Shown: positions 19,309-29,307, counted from the stretch's first letter. The stretch is DNA of 58,995 nucleotides from Sphingomonadales bacterium (GCA_027489365.1 JAIXZV010000320.1:1-58995), one strand, 5' to 3'. The notes: generated by a model from the letters alone, not told the origin. Program-made: numbers and translations.

Positions 19309-19793
19309 GCCCAGCCCCGCGCATCGCGCAGCGCCCGGTCGATCACCTCCGCCACCGCTCGCCGTTCGTATTGGGCAAGGCATTGCCCGACTTGATGCCG
19401 CTCGCGGCGGAAGCGCAGCCATAAGGTCACGTCGATCGGTGAGCGCTCGACCGTCTCCAGCCGCGCCCAGAAGGCTTGCATGGTCAGGGTGCGGCCGTTG
19501 CTGCCCCGCCAGACGAGTTCGCCGTCGCGCAACGACACGTGCTCGGTCGGTGGTGGCCGCCGTCGGAAGATGGCGAGCGCACCGGCGAGCAGCGCGATGT
19601 CGAACAGCGAAAAGATCGCCACCGGCCAGGCGCCGAGCGCCACGAAACGGAGCGACAACAGAATCAGAGCAACGCCCGCCGCGATCGTCGCATGGATCGC
19701 GGGGAGCGGGATAGGCGAGCGGTTCGCCTGCATGTGCAGATCGAACGCGCCCTCGCGCGACCGGTCGGGTCGCGCGGTGAGATGGTAAGCCAT
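19305..19793 (-). CDS. DUF2244 domain-containing membrane protein
   Basis: A 162-residue protein with two hydrophobic helices near residues 31-50 and 58-76 and a soluble C-terminal half with VWRGSNGRTLTMQAFWARLE and LWLRFRRERHQVGQCL, matching DUF2244. Members commonly accompany cytochrome oxidase genes in alphaproteobacteria and their role is unknown. It leads a coupled run DUF2244, small ORF, PCuAC, SCO; the DUF2946 gene precedes it by 74 bases. Confidence 0.82.
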   Translation of the reverse strand: MAYHLTARPDRSREGAFDLHMQANRSPIPLPAIHATIAAGVALILLSLRFVALGAWPVAIFSLFDIALLAGALAIFRRRPPPTEHVSLRDGELVWRGSNGRTLTMQAFWARLETVERSPIDVTLWLRFRRERHQVGQCLAQYERRAVAEVIDRALRDARGWA

Positions 19794-19867
19794 TGGAAAG
19801 GTCTCTCGTCGCGGCGCACCGCTGCCGCAATCGGCAGCGGGCGGGTCAGCAGATCAAGCGGATCAGA

Positions 19868-20272
19868 TCAGACGAGGAACGGTGGTGCCCGCAAGGGGGG
19901 CCGGAGACGCGCGGGTGCGCGCTGTTGGCGTGGCGCGAGGGGCAGGAAACCCAGCGAAAGCATGTAGGCGATGGCAAGCGCGAGCAGTGCGATGTCTGTG
20001 CCGGTCGCACCCGCCATGTTGAGGCTGGAGAAAGCGCAAGGATGATCGGCTTTCTTATTGTCCTGATGGTCGCCATGATCGACCACGCCCGCGCCCAGCT
20101 CCATCGCGACCATCTGCTGGCCTTGCCCGGAGCAGATCGACACCATGACCGTGCCGTTCGACGGCGTCACCATGAAGCCCGTCGGGACGACCGCTTTCAT
20201 CGCCAGCGCCACCGCGACCAGCAGGAGTGCCAGCCGGTAATGCTTCAGGAAAAAGGCGCGCCAAGGGGCCAT
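19868..20272 (-). CDS. DUF2946-like membrane protein with His/Cys-containing loop
   Basis: A 134-residue protein with a hydrophobic N-terminal helix (ALLLVAVALAMKAVVPTGFM) and a second helix near residues 93-112. Between them is a loop containing CSGQGQQ and HGDHQDNKKADHPC, rich in His and Cys and able to bind metal. This architecture matches DUF2946-type proteins often found in copper loci. Being directly upstream of the DUF2244/PCuAC/SCO operon, a copper-related role is a reasonable inference. Confidence 0.7.
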   Translation of the reverse strand: MAPWRAFFLKHYRLALLLVAVALAMKAVVPTGFMVTPSNGTVMVSICSGQGQQMVAMELGAGVVDHGDHQDNKKADHPCAFSSLNMAGATGTDIALLALAIAYMLSLGFLPLAPRQQRAPARLRPPLRAPPFLV

Positions 20273-20380
20273 CGCTGCGTCAGATAGAGGGTTGGTGCGG
20301 CGTTGTCACCCGTCACCGGCCCCTTGCGTTGCTATGCCGGACCGCAGATGACGTGTCACCGGAGAGGGGCGAAGAAAGCC

Positions 20381-21574
20381 ATGTTACCATTGAACGGGAT
20401 CCGCGTGCTCGATTTCGGGCGCTACATCGCGGGCCCATATTGTGCCGCGTTGCTCGCGGATTACGGTGCCGACGTCATTCGGATCGAACGGATCGGCGGG
20501 AATGAGGATCGCTTCACGGTCCCTGTCGCCGAAGACGGCGCAGGTGGATCGTTTTTGCAGATGAACCGTAATAAGCGGTCGCTCGCGCTGGCGCTTGGAC
20601 GCGAAGCGGGGCGCGCGGTGATGCGACGCCTGGTCGCTCAGACCGACATCGTCGTCGCCAACATGCCCGCTGATGCCTTGGCCAAAGCCGGGCTGGACCT
20701 GGCGTCGCTCAGCGCGATCAGACCCGACATCATCCTGGTCACGGCGTCGGCGTTCGGCGAGGATGGCCCGATGGCGGGCTGGGTCGGGTTCGACGCGGTC
20801 GGGCAGGCGATGTCGGGTGCCGTATATCTAACCGGCACGGTGGACCAACCGTATCGCGCACAAGTCAATTACGTCGATTTCGGCACCGCTTTGCACTGCG
20901 CGTTTGGAGCGATGGTCGCGCTGCGCGAACGCGACACGACGGGGAAGGGTCAGCAAGTGTCGGGCTCGCTTCTGGGCACCGCGGTCACGCTCACCAACGC
21001 GCTCGGCATCGATCATGCGCTGAACGGCGTCGAGCGGCAGCCGATCGGCAATCGGAGTTACGGATCGGGACCGACCGATGTGTTTCGCACACAGGACGGA
21101 TGGATCGTCACGCAAGTGGTCAGCGACGCGATCTTCGCACGTTGGGCCACGTTGGTCGGCGCGCCCGAGTTGGTCGGCGACCCGCGCTATGCCAACGACA
21201 TGGCGCGCGGCGACAATGGCGAGGCGCTCAGCGCGCGCATGGCGCAGTGGTGCGCAGCGCGGACCACGGAAGCCGCGATGGCGGCGCTCGGCGAGGCGCG
21301 GATTCCGGCGGGGCCAGTGCTCGCGCCATCGCAGGTTCTGGCCCATCCGCAAATAGCGGCGGCGGGCCTGGTCGAGCCGATGGCCTATCCCGGTATCCCG
21401 GCACCGGCCCCCGTCGTCGGCGCACCGATTCGGTTGAGCGGCACGCCGCGTGATCCTATGCTGCGCGCACCGCAAGCGGGCGAACATAGCGCGGAAATCC
21501 TGGCCGAAGCTGGTTTCAGCGCCGATGAGATCGCGGCGCTGGCGTCGGCGGGGGTGATTCAGCTTGGCGCGTGA
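20381..21574 (+). CDS. CaiB/BaiF family CoA-transferase
   Basis: A 397-residue family III CoA-transferase. It has LPLNGIRVLDFGRYIAGPYC at the start, the ADVIRIERIGGNEDR loop, FLQMNRNKRSLAL, and the region with FGEDGPMAGWVGFDAVGQAM. The catalytic aspartate that becomes an aspartyl-CoA thioester is expected in the VVANMPADALAKAGLD block, but the register is unsure here. The substrate is unknown. The ATG at 20381 is preceded by GGAGAGGGG. It overlaps the thiolase gene by 11 bases, so the two probably act on the same acyl-CoA. Confidence 0.9.
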   Translation: MLPLNGIRVLDFGRYIAGPYCAALLADYGADVIRIERIGGNEDRFTVPVAEDGAGGSFLQMNRNKRSLALALGREAGRAVMRRLVAQTDIVVANMPADALAKAGLDLASLSAIRPDIILVTASAFGEDGPMAGWVGFDAVGQAMSGAVYLTGTVDQPYRAQVNYVDFGTALHCAFGAMVALRERDTTGKGQQVSGSLLGTAVTLTNALGIDHALNGVERQPIGNRSYGSGPTDVFRTQDGWIVTQVVSDAIFARWATLVGAPELVGDPRYANDMARGDNGEALSARMAQWCAARTTEAAMAALGEARIPAGPVLAPSQVLAHPQIAAAGLVEPMAYPGIPAPAPVVGAPIRLSGTPRDPMLRAPQAGEHSAEILAEAGFSADEIAALASAGVIQLGA

Positions 21575-23090
21575 TTCGATAGATCCGGCACGGACCCCGG
21601 TGATTGTGGGCGTCGGTCAGATCAACGACCGCACGCCCGATCCGTTCGCGGCGCTCGATCCGATCGCGTTGATGGCGGAGGCGCTGCGCAGCGCCGATAC
21701 GGATGGGGGCGGCGGGTGGCTGACTTCGCTCGATTCGCTCGCGGTGGTCGACCAGATTTCGTTTCGCGCGCTCAATCCGGTCGTCGATGCCCTTGCCGCG
21801 CAGCTCGGAATCGCGCCGGCGCATCGTTTCCAGACCGCCATGCCGATGGGCGACAGCCCGATCCGATTGCTCAACGAAGCGGCCAATCGGATCGGCAGCG
21901 GCGAAGCGACGGTCGCGGCGGTGGTCGGGGCCGAGGCACTGCGCACCGCGGCGCGTCGCGCGGCGGTAGCCGCAGGCGGTACCGAGGGCGACCACAATGC
22001 GATGCGCGTGCGGCATCGCGGGCGCGCACCCGACTATCGGCAGCGCTACGGCCTCACTGCACCAGTGGACGTCTATCCGCTGTACGAGAATGCAACGCGC
22101 GCAGCATGGGGCCAGAGCCTGGCCGGGGCGCAGGCGGAAACCGGGGCGATGTGGGCGGCGATGTCGCGCGTCGCCGCGGACAATCCGCAAGCCTGGCTGC
22201 GGACCGAGCGCGCCGCCGAAGAGATCATCCAGCCGTCCGCCGACAACCGACCGATCGCCTTTCCCTATACCAAACTGATGGTCGCCAACAGTTCGGTCAA
22301 CCAGGGTGCGGGGTTCATCGTCACCAGCCTCGCCGAGGCGCGCGCGCGCGAGGTACCCGAGGACCGGTTGATTTATGTCGGCCACGGTGCCGCGGCGCAT
22401 GAATCCGATGATGTGCTGGGGCGCGAGACGTACGTGGCATCGGCGGGAATGCGGACCTCGCTTGAGGGCGCGCTCACCGCGAACGGGCTTGGCATCGGCG
22501 ACATCGACTTGGTCGAGCTCTATTCCTGCTTTCCGTGCGTCCCGAAAATGGCGCGTCGGATCATCGGCTGGCCGGAAGATCGACCGGTCAGCGTGGTCGG
22601 CGGGCTGACCTTTGGCGGTGGGCCGATCGGCAATTACATGAGCCATGCCGTCGCGGCGATGGTCGTGCGGCTGCGCGCCGGTGACGGCCACAACGGCCTG
22701 TTGTTCGGCAATGGCGGCTTTGCGACGCATAACCACAGCATCGTCGTGTCGCGCGCACCGCTCTCGGCAGCGCGGTTCCCGCACGATTTCGATCAGCAAA
22801 AGCGCGCCGACGCGGCACGCGGGCCAGCGCCAGCGGTGAACGAGCGTTATGCGGGTGCCGGAACGATCGAAAGCTATACCGTATTGTATGCGCGGACCGG
22901 CGCGGCGAGCGCCGGCGTGGTCGTGGCGCGCAACCGCGCGGGCGAACGGTTTCTGGCAGCGGTCCCCGCCGAGGACACGGCCACGATCCAATTCCTCAGC
23001 GACGGGCGGGTGGAACCGGTCGGAACATCGGGAGTGGCCACGCGCCGCAGTGACGATGGGCTGCTGACCTGGACACCCACCGTCGCTTGA
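21564..23090 (+). CDS. Thiolase-like acetyl-CoA acetyltransferase
   Basis: A 508-residue protein of the SCP2/acetyl-CoA acetyltransferase branch of the thiolase superfamily: PVIVGVGQINDRTP at the start, SVNQGAGFIVTS, DLVELYSCFPCVPKMA (with the putative active cysteine region) and GGLTFGGGPIGNYMSHAVAAM near the end of the core. About 90 extra residues after the core probably form an OB-like C-terminal domain seen in this branch. The only in-frame start near the conserved N-terminus is TTG at 21564, overlapping the CoA-transferase end; this supports coupling. Degradation of an acyl-CoA or sterol-like compound is possible but unproven. Confidence 0.85.
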   Translation: MARDSIDPARTPVIVGVGQINDRTPDPFAALDPIALMAEALRSADTDGGGGWLTSLDSLAVVDQISFRALNPVVDALAAQLGIAPAHRFQTAMPMGDSPIRLLNEAANRIGSGEATVAAVVGAEALRTAARRAAVAAGGTEGDHNAMRVRHRGRAPDYRQRYGLTAPVDVYPLYENATRAAWGQSLAGAQAETGAMWAAMSRVAADNPQAWLRTERAAEEIIQPSADNRPIAFPYTKLMVANSSVNQGAGFIVTSLAEARAREVPEDRLIYVGHGAAAHESDDVLGRETYVASAGMRTSLEGALTANGLGIGDIDLVELYSCFPCVPKMARRIIGWPEDRPVSVVGGLTFGGGPIGNYMSHAVAAMVVRLRAGDGHNGLLFGNGGFATHNHSIVVSRAPLSAARFPHDFDQQKRADAARGPAPAVNERYAGAGTIESYTVLYARTGAASAGVVVARNRAGERFLAAVPAEDTATIQFLSDGRVEPVGTSGVATRRSDDGLLTWTPTVA

Positions 23091-23206
23091 ACCGCTGGTG
23101 GACGCTGCCGGTGGGCGTTTGCGGCAGGGTATCCGCGGACGGGGAATGGCAACAAGCTGTATACGCCTGAATCTTTGACACTGCGGCTCACATTTCTCCT
23201 AGACGT

Positions 23207-23255
23207 TGCGAATAATTCGCATTAGCGCAGCCCGTGAACTTGCGAATGATTCGCA
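23207..23255. promoter_or_regulatory. Two tandem Fur-type boxes upstream of the siderophore receptor
   Basis: TGCGAATAATTCGCA at 23207-23221 and TGCGAATGATTCGCA at 23241-23255 are 7-1-7 inverted repeats of the type bound by Fur-like iron repressors. They are centred 34 bases apart and lie 37-85 bases before the receptor start. A possible -35 (TTGACA, 23175-23180) precedes the first box. Iron repression is inferred. Confidence 0.75.
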
Positions 23256-23291
23256 GGTAATCGAACAGCGACGCTTCAGGGGAAGACGATA

Positions 23292-25412
23292 ATGACAGCA
23301 ATTCTGGCGCTCCTGGCTTCGACCGTGGCGGCCCCGGCGACGCCGGTCGTCCTTCAACCGGTTGCCGAGCAACAGACGACAGACACCGCGCAGAATGACG
23401 ATATCATCGTCACCGGGGTGCAGACCGCTGGCAACAAGAGCTACACGATCGACGGCCAGACCACTGCGACCCGCCTGCGCCTGAGCTTGCGCGAAACGCC
23501 GCAGTCGGTCAGCGTCGTCACGCGCGCGCAAATCGAGGATTTCCAGCTCAACGATGCCAATGCGCTGCTGAACACGGTGCCCGGCATCAACATCCAATTC
23601 ACCGACACCGACCGCGTCTATTATTCGGCGCGCGGCTTCGACATTCAGACCTTCCAGATCGACGGCATCGGGGTGCCGTTCGCCTTCGGTATCCAGACCG
23701 GATCGATCGACACCGCGATCTACGACCATATCGAAGTGGTGCGCGGCGCGCCGGGCCTGTTGTCGTCCACCGGCAACCCGTCCGCGGTCATCAATTTCAT
23801 CCGCAAGCGCCCGACCCGGACCTTCAAGGCCAGCGCCAGCGCGCAATACGGATCGTATGACAATCTGCGGCTCGAAGGCGATGTCAGCGTGCCGTTGACC
23901 AAGGACGGCAGCATCCGCGCGCGCGCCGTTGGCGTCTATTTCGATACCGACAGCTATCTCGCGCGCAACCATCTCAAGCGCTGGACCGGCTATGGCATCG
24001 TCGAGGCCGATCTCGGGCCCGACACCGTGCTGAGCGGCGGTTATGGCTATCAGAACCATAAGAGCAACGGCGCGCTGTGGGGCGCGGTGCCGCTGCTTTA
24101 CAGCGATGGCACCCGCATCGCGTTCGATCGCTCGGCGAGCACCGCGCCGGACTGGTCGAGTTGGGGTGTGGTCGACCGGCAGATTTTCGGCGATCTGACG
24201 CATAAGTTCGGCAATGGCTGGGTGGTGCGCTTGAGCGCGATCCGGCGCGCGACCGACGAGGATAATCAGCTGTTCTACGTCTTCGGCAATCCCGATCGGG
24301 TAACCGGCGCGGGGCTGTTCACCTATCCCGGTGCGTTCCGGGCACCGACGCGCAACCTGACGATGGAAGCCTATGCCACCGGCCCGGTAACGCTGTTCGG
24401 GCGCGCGCATGACGTGATGATCGGCGTCAACCGCAGCGCGCAGGGCTATAAGCAATATTCCAGCTATGGGGTGATCAACGAACCGATCCTGCTCGATACG
24501 ATTCTGGCCGGGAACGCAGTGCGGCCCAACTTCCCGAGCAACTACACGCTCAGCCTCGATCGGCACACGCGGCGCGAAACGGCGTACGGCCTGGTCCGCT
24601 TCAACCTGGCCGATCGGCTGAAACTGATGGTCGGCGGCAATCTGACCCACGCGACCAGCGAAGGCACGTCGTATGGCGTGCCGGTCAATTTCGACAACAC
24701 CCGATTCCTGCCGTTTGCGGGGGCGACGTTCGACCTGTCGGCGGCGCTAAGCGCCTATGCGAGCTTTGCGACGATCTTCAACCCGCAGACCGAGGTCGAT
24801 ATCGGCAACCGCGTGCTCTCACCGATCAAGGGCGACAATCTCGAGGTCGGGATCAAGGGCCAATGGCTCGGCGGGCGGCTGAATGCGACGGCGGCGCTGT
24901 TCCAGACGCGGCAGAACAACACCGCGACCTATGCGGGCTTCGCCAATGGCGTCAGCTTTTACGAGGGCGTCGATGCCAAATCGCAGGGCATCGAAGTCGA
25001 ACTCGGCGGTCAGCTTGCACCGGGCTTGCAAGTCACGGGCGGCTACACACTGATGCGCGTCGAGGGCAACAACGGCGCGCCGGTGCGGACCTTCGTACCG
25101 CGCAACACCGGTCGGTTGAATGTCGCTTACTCGCCACCGTCGTTCGATAAGCTCAAGCTGGGCGCATCGTTGCAGTATCAAAGCCACATCTATTACGATG
25201 CGACGACCGCGACCGGTGTCCGCGCGCGGATCACGCAAGGCGACTACGCACTGCTCGATCTGCTGGCGAGCTATCGCCTGACCGACCGCGTGTCGCTGAG
25301 TGCAAACCTGCGCAATGTCACCAACAGCAAGTATTTGACCGGTCTGACCTACGACCAAAGCTATTACGGTGCGCCACGCACCGTGCTGGGCACGATCAGC
25401 GTGCGGTACTGA
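23292..25412 (+). CDS. TonB-dependent siderophore receptor
   Basis: A 706-residue outer-membrane barrel importing a ferric siderophore with TonB energy. A short signal peptide is followed by a TonB-box-like DDIIVTGVQ, the plug domain (LRETPQSVSVVTRAQIEDF, FQIDGIGVPF, IEVVRGAPGLLSSTGNPSAVINFIRKRPT) and a 22-strand barrel ending in Y at VLGTISVRY. Length and plug motifs fit the FhuE/FpvA-like class. Two Fur boxes sit upstream and the two membrane genes that follow form a typical siderophore-uptake operon. Confidence 0.94.
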   Translation: MTAILALLASTVAAPATPVVLQPVAEQQTTDTAQNDDIIVTGVQTAGNKSYTIDGQTTATRLRLSLRETPQSVSVVTRAQIEDFQLNDANALLNTVPGINIQFTDTDRVYYSARGFDIQTFQIDGIGVPFAFGIQTGSIDTAIYDHIEVVRGAPGLLSSTGNPSAVINFIRKRPTRTFKASASAQYGSYDNLRLEGDVSVPLTKDGSIRARAVGVYFDTDSYLARNHLKRWTGYGIVEADLGPDTVLSGGYGYQNHKSNGALWGAVPLLYSDGTRIAFDRSASTAPDWSSWGVVDRQIFGDLTHKFGNGWVVRLSAIRRATDEDNQLFYVFGNPDRVTGAGLFTYPGAFRAPTRNLTMEAYATGPVTLFGRAHDVMIGVNRSAQGYKQYSSYGVINEPILLDTILAGNAVRPNFPSNYTLSLDRHTRRETAYGLVRFNLADRLKLMVGGNLTHATSEGTSYGVPVNFDNTRFLPFAGATFDLSAALSAYASFATIFNPQTEVDIGNRVLSPIKGDNLEVGIKGQWLGGRLNATAALFQTRQNNTATYAGFANGVSFYEGVDAKSQGIEVELGGQLAPGLQVTGGYTLMRVEGNNGAPVRTFVPRNTGRLNVAYSPPSFDKLKLGASLQYQSHIYYDATTATGVRARITQGDYALLDLLASYRLTDRVSLSANLRNVTNSKYLTGLTYDQSYYGAPRTVLGTISVRY

Positions 25413-25417
25413 GCTAC

Positions 25418-25975
25418 GTGAGCGGGTTCGGCATCACCGCAGGCGCAAGCTTCGCGATCGCTGCAGCCATGCTGCTGGTGCGGCTTGGCTGGGCCGGCCG
25501 ACGCGGTGCTGCGGCGGTCGGCTGGGTGGTGACCGTCACCGCTTTGATCGTGCTCACGGTGCGCGACGGCGCGTGGGGCCTGGCGATCGGCACGGTTGTG
25601 GGCCTTGTCGCGGCACTGGCGATCGTCCTTCACGCCGGGTGGGTCGCGCCGATCAAGACCCGCAAACCGGCGCGCGTCCCCGCATCGATAACCCTGCCGC
25701 GCGGTCGCGGCGCGTTCGCCCGCCGACTGGCGGTGTTCGTGCTGGTGGTGCCGGTCGGCTTTGTCGCCGCGCAGTGGCTGGCGTTCGGCATCCAGGCGCT
25801 CGCGCGCCGCGCTGGTGCGGTTGAGGCGGATGCGGTGGCGCTGACCTTGTTCCTGCAACCGCTGCTCTGGGCGTGCCTGATGGCCTGGCAAATGACGCGT
25901 GCGAACGCCGCACGAATGATCGCCCCGCCCGCGAGTGCCGCAGTGCTCGGCACGCTGCTATGGGGGATCGCATGA
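25418..25975 (+). CDS. Polytopic membrane protein of the siderophore operon (DUF3649/DUF3325-like?)
   Basis: A 185-residue protein with about five hydrophobic helices (ITAGASFAIAAAMLLVRLGW, VTVTALIVLTV, LAIGTVVGLVAALAIVL, LAVFVLVVPVGFVAAQWLAF, LFLQPLLWACLMAWQM). I do not recognise the family firmly, but small proteins of this kind lie between TonB receptors and PepSY genes in other iron loci. The GTG start at 25418 follows the receptor stop by 5 bases and the end overlaps the PepSY gene by ATGA, so it is in the same operon. Confidence 0.65.
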   Translation: MSGFGITAGASFAIAAAMLLVRLGWAGRRGAAAVGWVVTVTALIVLTVRDGAWGLAIGTVVGLVAALAIVLHAGWVAPIKTRKPARVPASITLPRGRGAFARRLAVFVLVVPVGFVAAQWLAFGIQALARRAGAVEADAVALTLFLQPLLWACLMAWQMTRANAARMIAPPASAAVLGTLLWGIA

Positions 25976-27510
25976 CGACGCTTGGCACGGAGCGGCAGAC
26001 GCTGGTGCAGCGCGCGCTGGCCGGTCATGCAGCGATCGGTTTGCTGGCGAGCGCGCTGCTCTACATTCTTGCGCTGACCGGCACGCTGGTCGTGATCCAC
26101 GACCGCTGGCAGCGCTGGGAACAGCCCGACATCGCCGAGATGGCGACGCTCTCGCCGGTGGCGGCGCAAGCGGCGATGCAGGCCGCGCTCGCGCAGGACA
26201 CGGCCAAGGGCAAGCCGCCGACCACGCATCTCTATATCCGGATGCCCAATGCCGACTTGCCGCGCGCGGTGGTTACCACCGATCATGGCGGCTGGTATGT
26301 CGATGGCGTTGGGCGCATCGCCGGACGCGAGGCGCATAGCTGGACCGAGATGGTCATTGGGCTGCACGAATATCTGCACTTGCCGCAAATCTGGGGCATG
26401 ATGCTGGTCGGTGCGCTCGGCGTCGCGCTGGCGGCGTTGCTGGTGACGGGCGTGCTCGCGCATCCCCGCATCGTGCGCGACGCCTTTCGCTTGCGGACGC
26501 GGCACGACCCGCAGATCGCGCGGGCCGACTGGCACAATCGGCTGGGCGTCTGGACGCTGCCCTTCGCACTCGCCGTCACGCTGACCGGCGCGTTCATCGG
26601 GCTGGGCAGCGTGGGCTTCACCGTGCTGGCCCGCGCCTATACGGGCGGCGATCTTGAGAAGGTCTATGCGCCGATTTTCGGGCACGAACCCGCACCCGAC
26701 GCCAAGGCCGCGCCACTGCCCGATGTCGCAGCCGCGCTGCGTCTGCTCGGCAACCGCGTGGCTCAGGCCAAGCCGACCTATGTCATCGTCCATGATCCGG
26801 GGACGCGCGGCCAGCACATCCAGATCATCGCCGAGCATCCGCGCCGCTTGATCTATGGCGAGAGCTATCGCTTCGACGCGCGCGGCCAGTGGCGCGGGCC
26901 GGTTGGCCTGTCCGATGGGGCGGTCGGGCAGCAGGTCGCCGCATCGGCCTACAACCTCCACTTCGGTAATTATGGCGGTCTGCCGGTCGAGATCGCCTAC
27001 ATGCTGCTCGGGCTGGCGTTATGCGTCGTGACATCGACCGGCACTACCTTGTGGCTGTGCAAGCGGCGTCGGCGCGGATTGGGCAGCGACCGGCTGGACG
27101 CGTGCTGGACGGCGGCGATCTGGGGTACGCCGCTGGCGCTGATCCTGACGGCGTGGATGCGCGGCGGTGTCGGCCCCGATGCGCCGCTGGTCGCCGGCTT
27201 CTGGGGGATGCTGGTTGCGCTCGTGCTGCTGGCGGTGGTGAGGCCCGGCTGGATCGATCCGGTCCGAATGCGCACGGTGGTCCTTGGTTGTTTGATCGCC
27301 ACCGGTTTGGCGCACGCGGCCCTCTTGCACCCAAGCGAACCGTCGGTCCTTGCGATCGATGGCGCGATGATTGCCGGGTCGCTGATCACCTTCGGCGTGT
27401 TGCGCCGATTCCGGGCGACCAAGGCGTCGCGGACGTTTGAATCGCCGTTCCAAGACGGCGGCAGGCGCTTGCTGGACGCCGAAGGCCAAAATCCTCGTCG
27501 TCAGGGATGA
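25972..27510 (+). CDS. PepSY-associated transmembrane protein (probable ferric-siderophore reductase)
   Basis: A 512-residue inner-membrane protein. The N-terminal helix with HAAIGLLASALLYILALTGTLVVIHDRW is the start of the PepSY_TM family, and further helices occur at about 140-160, 190-215, 340-360 and several at the C-terminus. PepSY_TM proteins in siderophore loci are thought to reduce or release iron at the cytoplasmic membrane. The ATG at 25972 overlaps the previous stop. The last ~20 residues are polar and may be a non-conserved tail. Confidence 0.82.
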   Translation: MTTLGTERQTLVQRALAGHAAIGLLASALLYILALTGTLVVIHDRWQRWEQPDIAEMATLSPVAAQAAMQAALAQDTAKGKPPTTHLYIRMPNADLPRAVVTTDHGGWYVDGVGRIAGREAHSWTEMVIGLHEYLHLPQIWGMMLVGALGVALAALLVTGVLAHPRIVRDAFRLRTRHDPQIARADWHNRLGVWTLPFALAVTLTGAFIGLGSVGFTVLARAYTGGDLEKVYAPIFGHEPAPDAKAAPLPDVAAALRLLGNRVAQAKPTYVIVHDPGTRGQHIQIIAEHPRRLIYGESYRFDARGQWRGPVGLSDGAVGQQVAASAYNLHFGNYGGLPVEIAYMLLGLALCVVTSTGTTLWLCKRRRRGLGSDRLDACWTAAIWGTPLALILTAWMRGGVGPDAPLVAGFWGMLVALVLLAVVRPGWIDPVRMRTVVLGCLIATGLAHAALLHPSEPSVLAIDGAMIAGSLITFGVLRRFRATKASRTFESPFQDGGRRLLDAEGQNPRRQG

Positions 27511-27556
27511 ATCCTCAGGGGGTGCGTTGCCTTGCGGCTCCGCTATAGGGGCCGCC

Positions 27557-28678
27557 ATGATGCTGCTGCAGGCCCAGGCCGATGATCTGACGACGCTCAA
27601 CGGGGCTGATCGTTTGCGCAGGTTGCAACCGCGCGGCGGTGTGGATTTCGCCTCGAACGACTATCTCGCGCTGGCGGGCGCGCCCCGTCTGCGGGCTGCG
27701 GTGGCGGCGGCGCTGGCCCGCGGCGTCCCCGTCGGTTCGGGCGGGTCGCGACTGCTGCGGGGGAATGATCCGGAGCATGAGGCGCTCGAGGCGGAAGCGG
27801 CGGCCTTTTTCGGCAGCGAGACGGCGCTGTTCTTCTCCAGCGGCTATGCCGCCAACAGCGCGCTGTTCGCGACGCTGCCGCAGCGCGGCGACCTGGTCGT
27901 CTACGATGCGCTGATTCACGCCAGCGCGCATGAAGGCATGAAGCTCGGGCGCGCGGCGACGATTGCGGCCAAACACAACGATCCCGGCGCGATCGAGGAG
28001 ACGATCGCGGCGTGGCGACGGGAAGGCGGCACGGGGCGGCCGTGGATTGCGGTCGAGAGCCTGTACAGCATGGACGGCGACCGCGCCCCGCTCGGCGATC
28101 TGATGACGGTGGCGCTGCGGCATGAGGCGATGCTGCTGATCGATGAGGCGCACGCGACCGGCGTGTTTGGGGATCGGGGACGCGGTCTTGCCGCCGGGCT
28201 TGAGGGCCAGGAGAATGTCATCACGCTGCGCACCTGCGGCAAGGCTTTGGGGTGCGAGGGGGCATTGCTGTGCGGCCCGCGCACGATGCGGGATTTTCTC
28301 GTCAATCGCGCACGCGGCTTCATCTTCTCGACCGCGCCATCGCCGCTGATCGCCGCCGCCGTGCGCGAGAGTTTACGGATAGTGGCCGACGAATCCGAGC
28401 GGCGCGCGCGGCTCGCCGAACGGATCGCCTTTGCCGAACGCACGCTCGCGCCGTGCGGGGTGACGGCGACGGGATCGCAGATCCTGCCGCTGATCGTCGG
28501 TGCGGATGCCGCAGCGATGCGGCTGGCGAGCGCGCTCCAGGCGGCTGGCTTCGACGTGCGCGGTATCCGCCCGCCGACCGTGCCCGCGGGCACTGCGCGG
28601 TTGCGTATTTCGCTGACCTTGAATGTCACCGAAGCGGAGGTCATGGCGCTGGCCGATGCCATCAAGGAACTGAAGTGA
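27557..28678 (+). CDS. bioF: 8-amino-7-oxononanoate synthase
   Basis: BioF condenses pimeloyl-ACP (or CoA) with alanine, the first step of the biotin ring pathway. The 373-residue PLP enzyme has the glycine-rich [12 protein letters not shown], the DEAHATG motif (D196, H199) and the PLP lysine K229 in [10 protein letters not shown]. The ATG at 27557 is followed by a second Met; an ATG 40 codons earlier would precede a non-conserved stretch. bioD follows with a one-base overlap. bioB and the pimelate genes are not in this window. Confidence 0.95.
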   Translation: MMLLQAQADDLTTLNGADRLRRLQPRGGVDFASNDYLALAGAPRLRAAVAAALARGVPVGSGGSRLLRGNDPEHEALEAEAAAFFGSETALFFSSGYAANSALFATLPQRGDLVVYDALIHASAHEGMKLGRAATIAAKHNDPGAIEETIAAWRREGGTGRPWIAVESLYSMDGDRAPLGDLMTVALRHEAMLLIDEAHATGVFGDRGRGLAAGLEGQENVITLRTCGKALGCEGALLCGPRTMRDFLVNRARGFIFSTAPSPLIAAAVRESLRIVADESERRARLAERIAFAERTLAPCGVTATGSQILPLIVGADAAAMRLASALQAAGFDVRGIRPPTVPAGTARLRISLTLNVTEAEVMALADAIKELK

Positions 28679-29307
28679 TGCGTGGAAATGCGATCGTTGT
28701 GACCGGTACCGATACCGATGTCGGCAAGACCGTCTTCGCGGCCGGGTTGGCCGGAGCGCTTGGCGCGCGTTATTGGAAGCCGGTGCAGGCGGGGCTGGAC
28801 CCGTCGAGCGACGCCGCCAGCGTTGCCTTGCTGTCGGGGCTGCCGCCCGAGCGCATCCTTCCCGAAGCCTATCGCCTGACCACGCCCTGCTCCCCGCACC
28901 GCGCGGCGGAGATTGACGGCGTGACGATCGACCCCGACCGGCTGGTGTTGCCGCAGCTCGCCGGGTCGCTGGTGGTGGAGGGGGCGGGCGGGGCGCTGGT
29001 CCCGGTGACGCGCGATCTGCTGTTCGCCGATCTGTTCGCGCGCTGGGCCGCCCCCGTGGTGCTGGTCGCGCGCACCGCGCTCGGCACGATCAACCACAGC
29101 CTGCTGTCGATCGAGGCGCTGCGCGGTCGTGGCGTGCCGATCCTCGGCATCGCTTTTGTTGGCGACGCACAGGACGACAGCGAAGCGACGATCGCACAGA
29201 TCGGCGGCGTCAAGCGGCTCGGCCGCCTGCCGCTGATCGATCCGCTGAATGCGGCAACCTTGGCGGCCGCCTTTGCGACGGCGTTCGATCTGGACGATTT
29301 TCGATGA
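28678..29307 (+). CDS. bioD: Dethiobiotin synthetase
   Basis: BioD closes the ureido ring of dethiobiotin using ATP and CO2. The 209-residue protein begins [20 protein letters not shown] with the P-loop at residues 10-18, then WKPVQAGLD (substrate lysine region) and [13 protein letters not shown]. It overlaps bioF by one base (TGATG) and bioA by ATGA, a tight translationally coupled operon. Confidence 0.95.
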   Translation: MRGNAIVVTGTDTDVGKTVFAAGLAGALGARYWKPVQAGLDPSSDAASVALLSGLPPERILPEAYRLTTPCSPHRAAEIDGVTIDPDRLVLPQLAGSLVVEGAGGALVPVTRDLLFADLFARWAAPVVLVARTALGTINHSLLSIEALRGRGVPILGIAFVGDAQDDSEATIAQIGGVKRLGRLPLIDPLNAATLAAAFATAFDLDDFR

